DNA of 64,000 nucleotides. Origin: Microcoleus sp. bin48.metabat.b7b8b9.023. Lineage in GTDB: Bacteria; Cyanobacteriota; Cyanobacteriia; Cyanobacteriales; Microcoleaceae. Under the pieces are notes generated by a model that was given only the letters and a program-made list of their open reading frames with translations, had not been told where the DNA came from and made no database searches. Both the position numbers and the translations under genes were made by a program. The stretch spans positions 32,858-96,857 of the forward strand of contig NZ_JAAFKG010000005.1 in assembly GCF_013299185.1 (NCBI RefSeq). The letters are read 5' to 3'. Below, piece by piece: positions 50,748-60,640 of the stretch. How positions within the stretch are numbered: the first letter of the stretch is position 1; every line of letters starts with the position of its first letter.

Positions 50748-51095
50748 ATGGCACGTCTCTATGCAGACGAACAATTTCCCCGACAAGTTGTGCAAAATCT
50801 CCGGTCTTTAGGGCATGATGTTCTGACTGTACAAGAAGTAGGAAATGCTGGACTACCTGACGAGGATGTATTAGTATTTGCCATCAGTGATAATCGGGCT
50901 GTTTTGACCATCAACCGGCGCGATTTCTTTCAACTGCACAAGCTGAAACCTGACCACTGCGGTATTATTGCCTGCACGCGAGATGACGATATTCCTAGAC
51001 TGAGTGCGAATATTAATGATGCGATATCTACTGCTGAGATACTGACGGGAAAAGTGATTCGCGTCTATCGTTCTGGGCCGCCGTCCATATCTTAA
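50748..51095 (+). CDS. DUF5615 PIN-like protein (putative toxin)
   Basis: MARLYADEQFPRQVVQNLRSLGHDVLTVQEVGNAGLPDEDVLVFAISDNRAVLTINRRDFFQLH: DUF5615; 7 nt downstream of the DUF433 gene. Confidence 0.85.
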   Translation: MARLYADEQFPRQVVQNLRSLGHDVLTVQEVGNAGLPDEDVLVFAISDNRAVLTINRRDFFQLHKLKPDHCGIIACTRDDDIPRLSANINDAISTAEILTGKVIRVYRSGPPSIS

Positions 51096-51119
51096 TTGAT
51101 ATAACTTGCCACCCCCTCC

Positions 51120-51206
51120 CAGCAACGCGCCGCGAGAATCAGTCAGGTGCGTCACCATCTCAAATCTGCAAATTCCATCGAATATTTCACAGCTACGCAT
51201 CCTACA
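51120..51206. repeat. About 87-bp direct repeat, copy B
   Basis: cagcaacgcgccgcgagaatcagtcaggtgcgtcaccatctcaaatctgcaaattccat...cagctacgcatcctaca. Confidence 0.8.
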
Positions 51207-51227
51207 GTTGAATTTCTAATTTTATAA

Positions 51228-51743
51228 CTACACTTCTAATTCTCTCAGAATAGTCCGAACTGGCAGAAATAGAGAACGCTGAGTTTTTCTAAAAGGCACA
51301 AAACCCTGCTTTAACCAAAATGCTTTTGCCTCTTCGTTTCTAGTGTCAACTCTAATCGCCTGAAATCCAATAATTTCTTGTTCAAATAGCAAGCAAATTC
51401 GACGATAGGCATCTGCTAAAAGTTGGCGACTTACTCCTTGCCCTTGCCACACCCTATTGATTGCAAACTGTCCTATCAAGATAGCAGGAATCGGGAAAGG
51501 AAGGGGTTGCTTGTATTCATCTGGCAATTCTTTCACAGGAATTGTTGAGGCACTAAGAGTATAGAATCCACAAACCTTTGCCTCTCCAGGTTCCAGAATC
51601 ATCAAAAAAGTTCTAGAAAAACCAGCTTCATCAGCCGTTTCCACTAGATTTTTCAGATAATTATTAATTTCCTCGTCTCCACAGTCAAACTCATCTCTGT
51701 GTAGAGTAGGAAAATTTTTCAGGCTGCAAAATCTCCATCCCAC
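51228..51743 (-). CDS. GNAT family N-acetyltransferase (possible TacT-like toxin)
   Basis: LHRDEFDCGDEEINNYLKNLVETADEAGFSRTFLMIL...ILIGQFAINRVWQGQGVSRQLLADAYRRIC...FWLKQGFVPF. Confidence 0.8.
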   Translation of the reverse strand: MGWRFCSLKNFPTLHRDEFDCGDEEINNYLKNLVETADEAGFSRTFLMILEPGEAKVCGFYTLSASTIPVKELPDEYKQPLPFPIPAILIGQFAINRVWQGQGVSRQLLADAYRRICLLFEQEIIGFQAIRVDTRNEEAKAFWLKQGFVPFRKTQRSLFLPVRTILRELEV

Positions 51744-51988
51744 GGTTCACTCCTGTCATACTTATCCTTAAATTCAGCAACAGTTAACTTGAGTTCTTCT
51801 GATGCTGGTGGTGGGTTATCCCATAAATTTTGTGAACTTGCGCTTTGTTTCTGAGGTGTTGGTTTTGAAAGTTGAGATTGTCCTCGAACACCGAAACCTT
51901 CTGGCAACAACTGGTACTCGCGCTGTAGAATTAAAAAGATTAGCACGAGTTGCAAAAGAATTACGACTGTTAACAGCAGAGTTTCCAT
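51719..51988 (-). CDS. Small single-TM protein overlapping the GNAT gene
   Basis: METLLLTVVILLQLVLIFLILQREYQLL...ELKLTVAEFKDKYDRSEPWDGDFAA; overlaps the downstream GNAT start by 25 nt. Confidence 0.55.
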   Translation of the reverse strand: METLLLTVVILLQLVLIFLILQREYQLLPEGFGVRGQSQLSKPTPQKQSASSQNLWDNPPPASEELKLTVAEFKDKYDRSEPWDGDFAA

Positions 51989-52464
51989 ATTTTATGCTAG
52001 TAATTGTAGTTGTAAAGACTTTATATGGCCGCACAGATTCCCATGATGATATAGTAGGTCAATCTCACAGAAAAGTCAAGCCTTAATTAGCATTAAATTC
52101 TAATATTTCAAACAGCCAGTGAATCGTAGCTATCCCGTAGGAAATCGCCCTCGATATCTTAATCTTTGAAAAAGACCTATTTGCCCTACAAAATCTATCG
52201 ATTTGCAAATCCCGAATTACTTATGCGGGTTTTCCCCCGATCGCTCGCCGTGAATCAACGCTAGTATCAGAACGATGGGCGATCGATACTACAATGCCAT
52301 TAAACGCCCCACATCCCCTGCCAGAATGCCAAACAACTTGAAATTAATGTTCGATCCGTGGCAATATTAAGGAATTATTAAGTTATGCGACGCGATCGCA
52401 AACAAAACTTCCCGCAGAAGATAGTCCCGCTAACCCACCGTTCCCATTTGGAGCCAACCCATCT

Positions 52465-53931
52465 ATGATTCCCAACCATTCCTTCGAGGCTGACGAGCAT
52501 TCTAGCAAACCCGACAAGCCCGAGGAAGCTTGCGGCGTTTTCGGTATCTACGCACCGGGTGAAGATGTCGCCAAGTTGACCTACTTCGGCTTGTATGCTT
52601 TGCAGCACCGAGGTCAGGAATCCGCCGGAATTGCCACCTTTGACGGTGAAACAGTCCACCTGCACAAGGATATGGGACTGGTTTCCCAAGTCTTCAACGA
52701 ATCGAATTTAGGTCATTTGCCCGGTAACTTGGCTGTAGGGCACACTCGCTACTCTACTACCGGCTCGTCGCGGGTTGTCAACGCTCAACCTGTGGTTGTC
52801 GAAACTCGCTTGGGAAGTCTGGCTCTAGCACATAACGGGAATCTTGTCAATACAAAAGAATTGCGGGAAGAATTGCTGTCTCGGAAGTGCGAGTTTGTCA
52901 GCACCACGGATTCAGAGGCGATCGCAGTTGCGATCGGTTGGGAGGTAGACCAGGGCAAAGACTGGCTGGAAGCTGCAATCAGTGCCTTTGCTATGTGCCA
53001 AGGAGCCTTTAGTTTGACGATCGCCACCCCCCAAGGCGTCATGGGAGTCCGCGACCCCCACGGCGTCCGCCCGCTGGTAATTGGCACCCTCCCCACAACT
53101 CCGCAACGGTACGTTTTAGCATCGGAAACCTGCGGATTAGATATTATCGGTGCTGAATTTTTGCGGGACGTAGAACCGGGAGAATTAGTTTGGATCACAG
53201 AGGAAGGTATGGCTTCTTTCCACTGGAGCCAGCAGCAAAAACGCAAACTTTGCGTCTTTGAAATGATCTATTTTGCTCGACCAGACAGCATTATGGAAGG
53301 TGAAAATTTATATACCTACCGACTGCGGATCGGGCGGAGGTTGGCAGTCGAATCTCCGATTGATGCTGATATAGTCATCGGTGTTCCCGATTCTGGAATC
53401 CCAGCGGCGATCGGCTTTTCTCAAGCTTCCGGCATTCCTTACGCCGAAGGATTGATTAAAAATCGCTACGTCGGACGCACTTTTATTCAACCGACTCAGA
53501 CAATGCGCGAGTCAGGAATCCGCATGAAACTCAACCCTCTCAAAGATGTGTTGGAAGGAAAGCGGGTAATTATTATCGACGATTCTATCGTCCGCGGCAC
53601 TACCAGCCGCAAAATTGTCAAAGCCTTGCGGGATGCGGGCGCAACCGAAGTTCACATGAGAATTTCTTCGCCCCCGGTGACTCATCCTTGTTTTTACGGC
53701 ATCGACACCGACAATCAAGATCAGTTGATTGCTGCTACCAAATCCGTCGCCGAAATCGGCACTCAAATTGGGGTGGATTCCTTGGCTTTCTTGAGCCGGG
53801 AAGGAATGTTGAGTGCGACTAACGAAGACACGAAAAGTTTTTGTTCGGCGTGTTTCACCGGCGATTATCCGATCGAGATTCCGGAAATGGTCAAACGGGC
53901 GAAGCTCTTATTAGAAAAGGCTGCAACTTAA
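52465..53931 (+). CDS. purF: Amidophosphoribosyltransferase
   Basis: EEACGVFGIYAPGEDVAKLTYFGLYALQHRGQESAGIATFDG...VIIIDDSIVRGTTSRKIVKALRDAGA. Confidence 0.96.
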   Translation: MIPNHSFEADEHSSKPDKPEEACGVFGIYAPGEDVAKLTYFGLYALQHRGQESAGIATFDGETVHLHKDMGLVSQVFNESNLGHLPGNLAVGHTRYSTTGSSRVVNAQPVVVETRLGSLALAHNGNLVNTKELREELLSRKCEFVSTTDSEAIAVAIGWEVDQGKDWLEAAISAFAMCQGAFSLTIATPQGVMGVRDPHGVRPLVIGTLPTTPQRYVLASETCGLDIIGAEFLRDVEPGELVWITEEGMASFHWSQQQKRKLCVFEMIYFARPDSIMEGENLYTYRLRIGRRLAVESPIDADIVIGVPDSGIPAAIGFSQASGIPYAEGLIKNRYVGRTFIQPTQTMRESGIRMKLNPLKDVLEGKRVIIIDDSIVRGTTSRKIVKALRDAGATEVHMRISSPPVTHPCFYGIDTDNQDQLIAATKSVAEIGTQIGVDSLAFLSREGMLSATNEDTKSFCSACFTGDYPIEIPEMVKRAKLLLEKAAT

Positions 53932-54483
53932 ACAGTTGACAGTTGACAGTTGACAGTTGACAGTTGGCAGTTTGTAGGGGCGGTGGATGGTGCGGGCCCG
54001 CCCTCTTCGTTAACCGTTAACCGTTGACAGTTAACCGTTGACAGTTGGCGGTTGCTACTTAATGCCCCATCCCTCCGCTTCGCTTCGCCCATGCCCCATC
54101 CCTCCGCTTCGCTTCGCCCCATGCCTCATGCCTCATGCCATAACTTCTTGTCAGAGTGTATGTAGAAATGTTACATTAACTTAGCTCTGCCATTGGCAGA
54201 CTGGAGGTAGTGCCTCCAGAAAGTGCGATCTCAAATTGAAGTCGCATTTCGTACCAACAACGGACACATAGGATTTTTTTAGATAACAGGGTCGATCGCG
54301 CTAAATCTCCCCACACAAATATTCTACAAGCCAACTTGCTTGAGAATCGCGGGCGGGCGATTCATGCGGAACTAAAGAACTTTAGAAACCCTTGCAGAGT
54401 AAAAAATATGGCTCCTTGCGGGCTGAAAGTGAAAGTTAAAAGGCGGAATGCGGTTTCTCAAGTCAGCTTAAATCGGAAACTTC

Positions 54484-55560
54484 GTGCAATTAGATACTGT
54501 TCTCAATCAGCCGAGCAATACAAGCTCATCCTCTCGTACAAAAGAGTTACCTTTTACTCTTCAAGATGTCAAAGCAGCCATTCCAGCCCATTGTTTTGAA
54601 CCCTCGGCTTGGAGATCTCTAGCTTATTTCTTTTTGGATCTTGGAATTATCGCAGGTTTATACGCGATCGCCTACAGCCTAGATTCCTGGTTGTTTTATC
54701 CAATCTTCTGGTTCATGCAGGGAACCATGTTTTGGGCATTGTTTGTAGTCGGGCACGACTGCGGGCACGGTTCATTTTCTAAGAGCAAATGGCTCAACAA
54801 CCTGATCGGACACCTTTCCCACGCACCCATTCTCGTACCATTCCACGGTTGGCGGATCAGCCACAGAACCCACCACGCCAATACAGGCAGCTTGGACAAC
54901 GATGAAAGCTGGTATCCAGTGTCGGAGAGCAAATACAATCAAATGCCCTGGTACGAGAAGCTAGGACGCTTTTATTTGATGTTATTTGCCTATCCAATTT
55001 ATCTGTTTCGGCGATCGCCCGATCGGGTAGGTTCTCACTTCATGCCCGGTAGCCCGATTTTCCGTCCTTCCGAAAAAGCGGACGTATTGACGAGTTCCGC
55101 ATCCTTGGTATTGATGGTAGCCTTTTTAGGCGCGTTAACCTATCAATTTGGTTGGCTGTTTTTACTGAAGTTCTACCTAGTTCCCTACGTAATCTTCGTA
55201 ATGTGGCTGGATTTGGTAACATTCCTGCACCACACAGAAGCCGATATTCCCTGGTATCGCGGAGATGACTGGTATTTCCTCAAAGGTGCGCTATCTACGA
55301 TCGATCGCGATTATGGAATCATCAATTCCATCCATCACGACATCGGCACCCACGTCGCCCACCACATTTTCTCGACAATGCCGCACTATCACTTGAAGGA
55401 AGCCACAGAAGCCATCAAGCCACTGTTGGGCGATTATTATCGCAAATCAAGCGATCCAATTTGGAAGAGCTTTATTCGCTCTTACTGGGATTGTCACTTT
55501 GTTTCCGATACAGGTTCTGGAGTTTACTACGAATCGCCTAACTCTCGGAAATCGAATTAA
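54484..55560 (+). CDS. desB: Fatty acid desaturase (omega-3/delta-15, DesB-like)
   Basis: HDCGHGSF, HRTHHAN and HHIFSTMPHYHL histidine boxes; FTLQDVKAAIPAHCFEPSAWRSLAYFFLD N-terminus typical of omega-3 desaturases. Confidence 0.88.
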   Translation: MQLDTVLNQPSNTSSSSRTKELPFTLQDVKAAIPAHCFEPSAWRSLAYFFLDLGIIAGLYAIAYSLDSWLFYPIFWFMQGTMFWALFVVGHDCGHGSFSKSKWLNNLIGHLSHAPILVPFHGWRISHRTHHANTGSLDNDESWYPVSESKYNQMPWYEKLGRFYLMLFAYPIYLFRRSPDRVGSHFMPGSPIFRPSEKADVLTSSASLVLMVAFLGALTYQFGWLFLLKFYLVPYVIFVMWLDLVTFLHHTEADIPWYRGDDWYFLKGALSTIDRDYGIINSIHHDIGTHVAHHIFSTMPHYHLKEATEAIKPLLGDYYRKSSDPIWKSFIRSYWDCHFVSDTGSGVYYESPNSRKSN

Positions 55561-55592
55561 GTTAGCAGGTTAACTTAAAATTATTTCGAGTT

Positions 55593-55626
55593 AAAAACCC
55601 GGTTTTTCAAGAAAACCGGGTTTTTT
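55593..55626 (+). terminator. Rho-independent terminator after the desaturase gene
   Basis: aaaaacccggtttttcaagaaaaccgggtttttt. Confidence 0.85.
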
Positions 55627-55697
55627 ATATTATCGGAATTTATGTATTGCCTTTCGCATTTCGGCTACCATATTTGGAGCAACTTATTAATCTATTC

Positions 55698-55790
55698 ATA
55701 TCACGTCTGGTCGATTACCATCATAAAAACCGTTCGTAGTGTGGACTTTAGTCCGCAATATACTGCGGACTAAAGTCCACACTACGAACC
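55698..55790. repeat. MITE-like palindromic element with one recognisable TIR
   Basis: atatcacgtctggtcgattaccatcataa then gttcgtagtgtggactttagtccgcaatatactgcggactaaagtccacactacgaac. Confidence 0.85.
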
Positions 55791-56009
55791 TTAATCAAAA
55801 TTAATAAATGCTGAGAGCGCTATTTGTGTAAAAACCTAGAAAAATCTTGTTAAAGTAAGAGGACTCAGATTTTGCATCCACAGACTAGGCAGGCGAGATA
55901 CTTACCTGCAAGAGGTTAATTTTTCTTGTGAGATGGGCTGGAAAACTCATCTCACGTAAAATAAGAAAAGCAAGATATCAGAAGACTAATTTAGGAGTGC
56001 TGTAAAGCC

Positions 56010-59000
56010 ATGACTGTGGAAGAAGCACTGAAAATTTTAGATAGTGCGATCGCGCCAACTTCTCTGAGCAACATCCAAGAGATCGTATTTCGCCAATCTT
56101 GGGAAGGGCTATCTTATTTAGATATTGCCGGTAGCGCTGGCTATGATGCTAGTTATATAAAAGATGTGGGTTACAAGTTATGGCAACTACTCAGTCAAGC
56201 ACTTGGAGAAAAGGTTACTAAAAGCAATCTTCAAGCAGTAATAGGGCGGCGATCGCGTCAGGTATCCGTAGAATCCTCCAGCACAGAGATACAAAAAATA
56301 CAGCCGCTGCAACAGCAAATTCAACAACAAGAATTTTCTACACACCGCCACTGGGGAGAAATCGTTGATGTCTCCGCATTCTACGGACGAAATCAGGAAT
56401 TAGGGCGACTGCAACAATGGATTGTGAGCGACTCCTGCCGTTTGGTTGCCTTGATTGGAATGGGTGGAATTGGCAAAACGTCACTGGCTGCAAAAATCGC
56501 GATCGCACTTCAAAATAACTTTGACTTCCTGATCTGGCAATCCTTACGCAACGCGCCACCAATTGAAGATGTATTGTTAAATTTGATTCAAATCCTTTCT
56601 GGGCAGCAAGAAACTGCACTCCCGACATCGCTGTCGGCTCAAATTTCTCAAGTAATGGGATATTTGCGTGCCTCGCGCTGTCTTTTAATCCTCGATAATC
56701 TGGAGGCAATTCTCAGCAGTAACGATGGCGCCAATTCCCCCGCAAATTTATCCAGCCCAGAAGCACAAAGACAGGCTGGATGCCTGCCAAACCAGAGTTT
56801 TTCCACAGGTATAGTAGAACAATATCGAGAAGGTTACGAGGGATATGGGGAACTTCTGACACGAGTGGGAAGCGAAGGCCATTCCAGTTGTCTGCTACTA
56901 ACAAGTCGGGAAAAACCCACAAATTTGATGCCGTTGGAAGGCGAAAATTCACCTGTGCGAACCTTACCCTTAATCGGCTTAAGTTCCGAGGAAGTGCAAG
57001 ATATTTTACAAGGCAATGGGTGTTTTTCCACAACAGAAACAGATTGGGTAAATTTAACTCAACATTATTGCGGAAATCCCCTAGCGCTCAAAATTGTCTC
57101 CACAACCGTGCGAGATTTATTTGATGGCAATATTACCAACTTTTTGGAGCATGGAGCGATCGCGTTTGGAGATATCAATATTCTGCTCGACGGGCAATTT
57201 CGTCGTTTGTCCGACTTGGAAAAGCAGATCGTGTACTGGCTGGCGATCGATCGAGAATGGATAACGCTTGCCGAGTTACGGGCGGATTTTGTTTCTCTCC
57301 CTTCACAATCTAAACTGCTGGATGCTCTGTTATCTCTCAGAGGGCGATCGCTGATCGAAAAAAATGCCGGACAATTCACCTTGCAACCTGTGGTAATGGA
57401 GTACGTTACCGAACAGTTGATCGAGCGATTCGAGCGGGAAATTCAGTCGCAGAATCTAGATTTATTCATAACCCACGCCCTGATTAAAGCCGAGGCTAAA
57501 GATTACGTCAGAGAAAGCCAAACTCGCTTAATTTTAGCACCGCTTGCCGAACGACTAATCGGCGAATACCGCTCTAAGAAAGAGGTTGAATATCAACTAA
57601 ATCAGGTTTTGTTTCAGATGCGATCGCAATTTCCCAACTCAGCGGGCTATGCGGGTGGCAACTTGATTAACCTGTTACTTCAATTGAAAATAAATTTAAG
57701 CGACTATGATTTCTCGTACTTGAGTATCTGGCAAGCTTATCTGATTGGTACAAACTTGCATCGAGTGAACTTTGCCAATTCCGATCTATCTAAATCCGTT
57801 TTTACCAGCAATTCAAATGGGGCTGTATCTGTTGCCTTTAGCTCCGATGGTAAATTTTTGGCAGTCGGCAATGCGGATGGTAAGATTCGAGTTTGCCGAA
57901 CCCAAGATTATCGAGATTTTCTCACCTGTGAAGGACACACCAGTTGGATTGCTCGTGTTGCTTTCAGTCCCAACAATCAAACTTTAGCAAGTGCCTCTTT
58001 TGACCATACCGTCAAGTTATGGGATTTGGCTACTGGTGAGTGTATTCAAACATTAACAGAGCATACCGGATGGGCGGATTCTGTTGTATTTAGTCCCGAC
58101 GGTCGAACCTTAGCTAGTGGGAGTTGGGACTGCACAATTAAGTTGTGGGATGTGGCAACTGGTGAATGTTTAAAGACGCTTCAGGGACATACGAGTTTTG
58201 TAACTTCGGTGATTTTTAGTCTCGACGGTCAACTTTTAGTAACTTGTAGTTACGACAAAACTATAAAATTGTGGCTGCTTGAAACAGGGGAAATTATTAA
58301 CACATTGCAAGGGCATACACACATCATTCGGTCGATCGCTTTTAGTCCAAATGGTCAAACTTTGGTCAGCGGCAGTTGGGATGGTACTGTTCGTTTGTGG
58401 GAGATTTCTACAGGAGAATGTTTAAAGATTCTGCGGGGACATACCGATCCTGTTGCAGGAGTCGCATTTAGTCCCGATGGTTGCGCGATCGCCAGTGCGA
58501 GTTATGATTGCACAGTTCGACTCTGGGATGTTGCAACTGGACTGTGTTTCAAAATTATGCAGAAACACTGCGGTTGGATTTGGTCGATCGCATTTCACCC
58601 GCAAGGTCATACTCTGGCAAGTGGTAGCTTAGATTGCACCGTCACCCTCTGGAATCGGGAAACAGGAGAATCATTCAGGACGCTGCACGGCTACAGTGCA
58701 GGGATTAAATCGCTTGCCTTTAGTCCAAACGGGCAGTTATTAGCCAGCGGTAGCGATGACACAACGCTCAAATTATGGGATGTCCCATCTGGTGAGTGCA
58801 GCAAAACACTGCAAGGACATACAAATTGGGTTTGGTGGGTTGCCTTCAGTCCAGATGGTCAAATGCTTGCTAGCAGCAGTAATCGTGGCATTATCCGCTT
58901 GTGGGATGTCGCTACAGGTCAATTGCTGCGGGTAATGCAGGGAAGTACAAGCATTCCGAATGTCGTGTTTGCCATTAGTTTCAGTCCAGACGGTCGCACA

Positions 59001-59687
59001 TTGGCAAGTAGCGATAATGCTCATACTCTCCGATTGTGGAACGTTCAGACTGGTGAATGCTGCCAAATTTTGTCAGATAATTGTCGTGCTTGGTCAGTTG
59101 CTTTCAGTCCAGATGGCACAATTTTAGCCAGTGGCAGCGATGATAGACTGGTGAGATTGTGGGATGTGGGTTCTGGGGAATGTTTCAAAACCCTTTCAGG
59201 TCATACCAGTTTGCTGTTTTCGGTTGCTTTTAGCCCAGATGGAAAGATTCTGGCAAGTAGCGGTGACGATAAAACGATAAAACTGTGGGAAGTTGAGTCG
59301 GGAGAATGTCTGAAAACCTTGCAAGGTCACGCAGCTTTAGTTTGGTGCGTGCGGTTTAGTTTAGATGGGCGAATTTTGGTCAGCGGCAGTCACGATAAAA
59401 CAATTAAGTTGTGGGATGTTTGCTCGGGGGAATGCGTCAAAACCATCCAGAACTATACATCTGAAGTTTGGGCGATCGCAATTTCTCCCGATGGTAAAAC
59501 CACAGCCAGCGGCAGCGCCAATGGAGCTATTAATCTGTGGGAAATGGAGACGGGAGAATCTGTTGGAAATATGCGATCGCCCAGGCTGTATGAAGGCATG
59601 AATATTGCTGGTGTCACGGGTATAACCGACGCTCAAAAATCAACACTCAAGGCGCTCGGAGCAGTGGAGACTGGTAATAGTTATTAG
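56010..59687 (+). CDS. STAND NTPase (NB-ARC/NACHT-like) with N-terminal HTH-like domain and C-terminal WD40 repeats
   Basis: MTVEEALKILDSAI...LQAVIGRRSRQ N-terminus typical of vWA-MoxR-associated-protein N-terminal domains; Walker A LIGMGGIGKTSLAAKIA; CLLILDNLE Walker B; about 14 WD40 units (LASGSWDCTIKLWDVATGECLKTLQGHTS). Confidence 0.9.
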   Translation: MTVEEALKILDSAIAPTSLSNIQEIVFRQSWEGLSYLDIAGSAGYDASYIKDVGYKLWQLLSQALGEKVTKSNLQAVIGRRSRQVSVESSSTEIQKIQPLQQQIQQQEFSTHRHWGEIVDVSAFYGRNQELGRLQQWIVSDSCRLVALIGMGGIGKTSLAAKIAIALQNNFDFLIWQSLRNAPPIEDVLLNLIQILSGQQETALPTSLSAQISQVMGYLRASRCLLILDNLEAILSSNDGANSPANLSSPEAQRQAGCLPNQSFSTGIVEQYREGYEGYGELLTRVGSEGHSSCLLLTSREKPTNLMPLEGENSPVRTLPLIGLSSEEVQDILQGNGCFSTTETDWVNLTQHYCGNPLALKIVSTTVRDLFDGNITNFLEHGAIAFGDINILLDGQFRRLSDLEKQIVYWLAIDREWITLAELRADFVSLPSQSKLLDALLSLRGRSLIEKNAGQFTLQPVVMEYVTEQLIERFEREIQSQNLDLFITHALIKAEAKDYVRESQTRLILAPLAERLIGEYRSKKEVEYQLNQVLFQMRSQFPNSAGYAGGNLINLLLQLKINLSDYDFSYLSIWQAYLIGTNLHRVNFANSDLSKSVFTSNSNGAVSVAFSSDGKFLAVGNADGKIRVCRTQDYRDFLTCEGHTSWIARVAFSPNNQTLASASFDHTVKLWDLATGECIQTLTEHTGWADSVVFSPDGRTLASGSWDCTIKLWDVATGECLKTLQGHTSFVTSVIFSLDGQLLVTCSYDKTIKLWLLETGEIINTLQGHTHIIRSIAFSPNGQTLVSGSWDGTVRLWEISTGECLKILRGHTDPVAGVAFSPDGCAIASASYDCTVRLWDVATGLCFKIMQKHCGWIWSIAFHPQGHTLASGSLDCTVTLWNRETGESFRTLHGYSAGIKSLAFSPNGQLLASGSDDTTLKLWDVPSGECSKTLQGHTNWVWWVAFSPDGQMLASSSNRGIIRLWDVATGQLLRVMQGSTSIPNVVFAISFSPDGRTLASSDNAHTLRLWNVQTGECCQILSDNCRAWSVAFSPDGTILASGSDDRLVRLWDVGSGECFKTLSGHTSLLFSVAFSPDGKILASSGDDKTIKLWEVESGECLKTLQGHAALVWCVRFSLDGRILVSGSHDKTIKLWDVCSGECVKTIQNYTSEVWAIAISPDGKTTASGSANGAINLWEMETGESVGNMRSPRLYEGMNIAGVTGITDAQKSTLKALGAVETGNSY

Positions 59688-59761
59688 TCAGATCGTGTCG
59701 TTAATTTGGTGGAGTTGAGCAATTAGGTCAGAAATTAGGAGAAGAGGAAAGAGGAAATCAG

Positions 59762-60190
59762 CTAAGTTGACCAATCTTGAATTGAAAGCCCTGAAACTTT
59801 CTCAAAATCGCGCAAGTTCCTTGTGAGAAGAATTCCATCGCGAGCAAGGGTGATAGAGGCGATTCTCAAATCTTGCGTTCCGATACGAATTCCAGCTTTT
59901 CTAAATTCTCGGAAAAGCTCGTCAGCTCTAGAACAATAATCCAAAATATCTAAATCAGAGAACAAAACAAACGTTGCTTTGAGGCGTTCATAAGCTGAGA
60001 TAACCGTTTGAGGAGTCGTTGCTTTGCGAATTTGAGCCAACCGTCCCCCAAATTGCTCCTCCACACTAATTACGGTGATTGCGAGGTCATGGAAGGAATT
60101 TTGTCTGGCTGATAGAATACGATTTCCGATCGTTGGATGCCCCCGTTCGTATAGGCTCAGATGATCCGTATCCATTACATAAAGGGTCAT
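59762..60190 (-). CDS. PIN domain (VapC-like) toxin
   Basis: LYVMDTDHLSLYERG...ITVISVEEQFGG...IRIGTQDLRIASITLARDGILLTRNLRDFEKVSGLSIQDW. Confidence 0.88.
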   Translation of the reverse strand: MTLYVMDTDHLSLYERGHPTIGNRILSARQNSFHDLAITVISVEEQFGGRLAQIRKATTPQTVISAYERLKATFVLFSDLDILDYCSRADELFREFRKAGIRIGTQDLRIASITLARDGILLTRNLRDFEKVSGLSIQDWST

Positions 60191-60498
60191 GGTTGGGTCT
60201 CTTGAGCATCCACTTGTTGACGGTATGCTGCCACTTCTTCTAAAAAATCTTCAAATGTTGGATCGTTGGCAAATATGCCCAGGTGTTTGAGCCAAGGGTC
60301 AGTTTCAGGGTTGGATTGTTGAGAACTAATTTCGATCGTCACAAACTTACCCATCGCCAACTGCAACTCTAGGGCAGTTTTAACCTTCGCGATCGCTTCT
60401 TTTTCAGTTTCACCCTCAACCATGACGCTTGGCAGTCCCACAACCGATGCCACAAAGCGCTGTTCTGACGGGTTTTGAACAAAGACCTGATACTGCAT
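60187..60498 (-). CDS. HicB-like antitoxin paired with VapC-like toxin
   Basis: MQYQVFVQNPSEQRFVASVVGLPSVMVEGETEKEAIAKVKTALELQLAMGKFVTIEI; overlaps the toxin start by 4 nt. Confidence 0.75.
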   Translation of the reverse strand: MQYQVFVQNPSEQRFVASVVGLPSVMVEGETEKEAIAKVKTALELQLAMGKFVTIEISSQQSNPETDPWLKHLGIFANDPTFEDFLEEVAAYRQQVDAQETQP

Positions 60499-60640
60499 TG
60501 TCAATCTCCTTGCCTTATTACAAATAACCAATGGGAACTTGAAAGCCCACTGCCTTTAGGCGTGGGAGTGTCAAGCACTTAGTTTCAGGGATCGTCTAAT
60601 TGATCTGTGGCGATCGCACATTCCCATATCCAAAGTTATA

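Noticed and set aside
52785-53246. Minus-strand ORFs within purF
   Set aside because: Antisense to highly conserved purF; no independent support.
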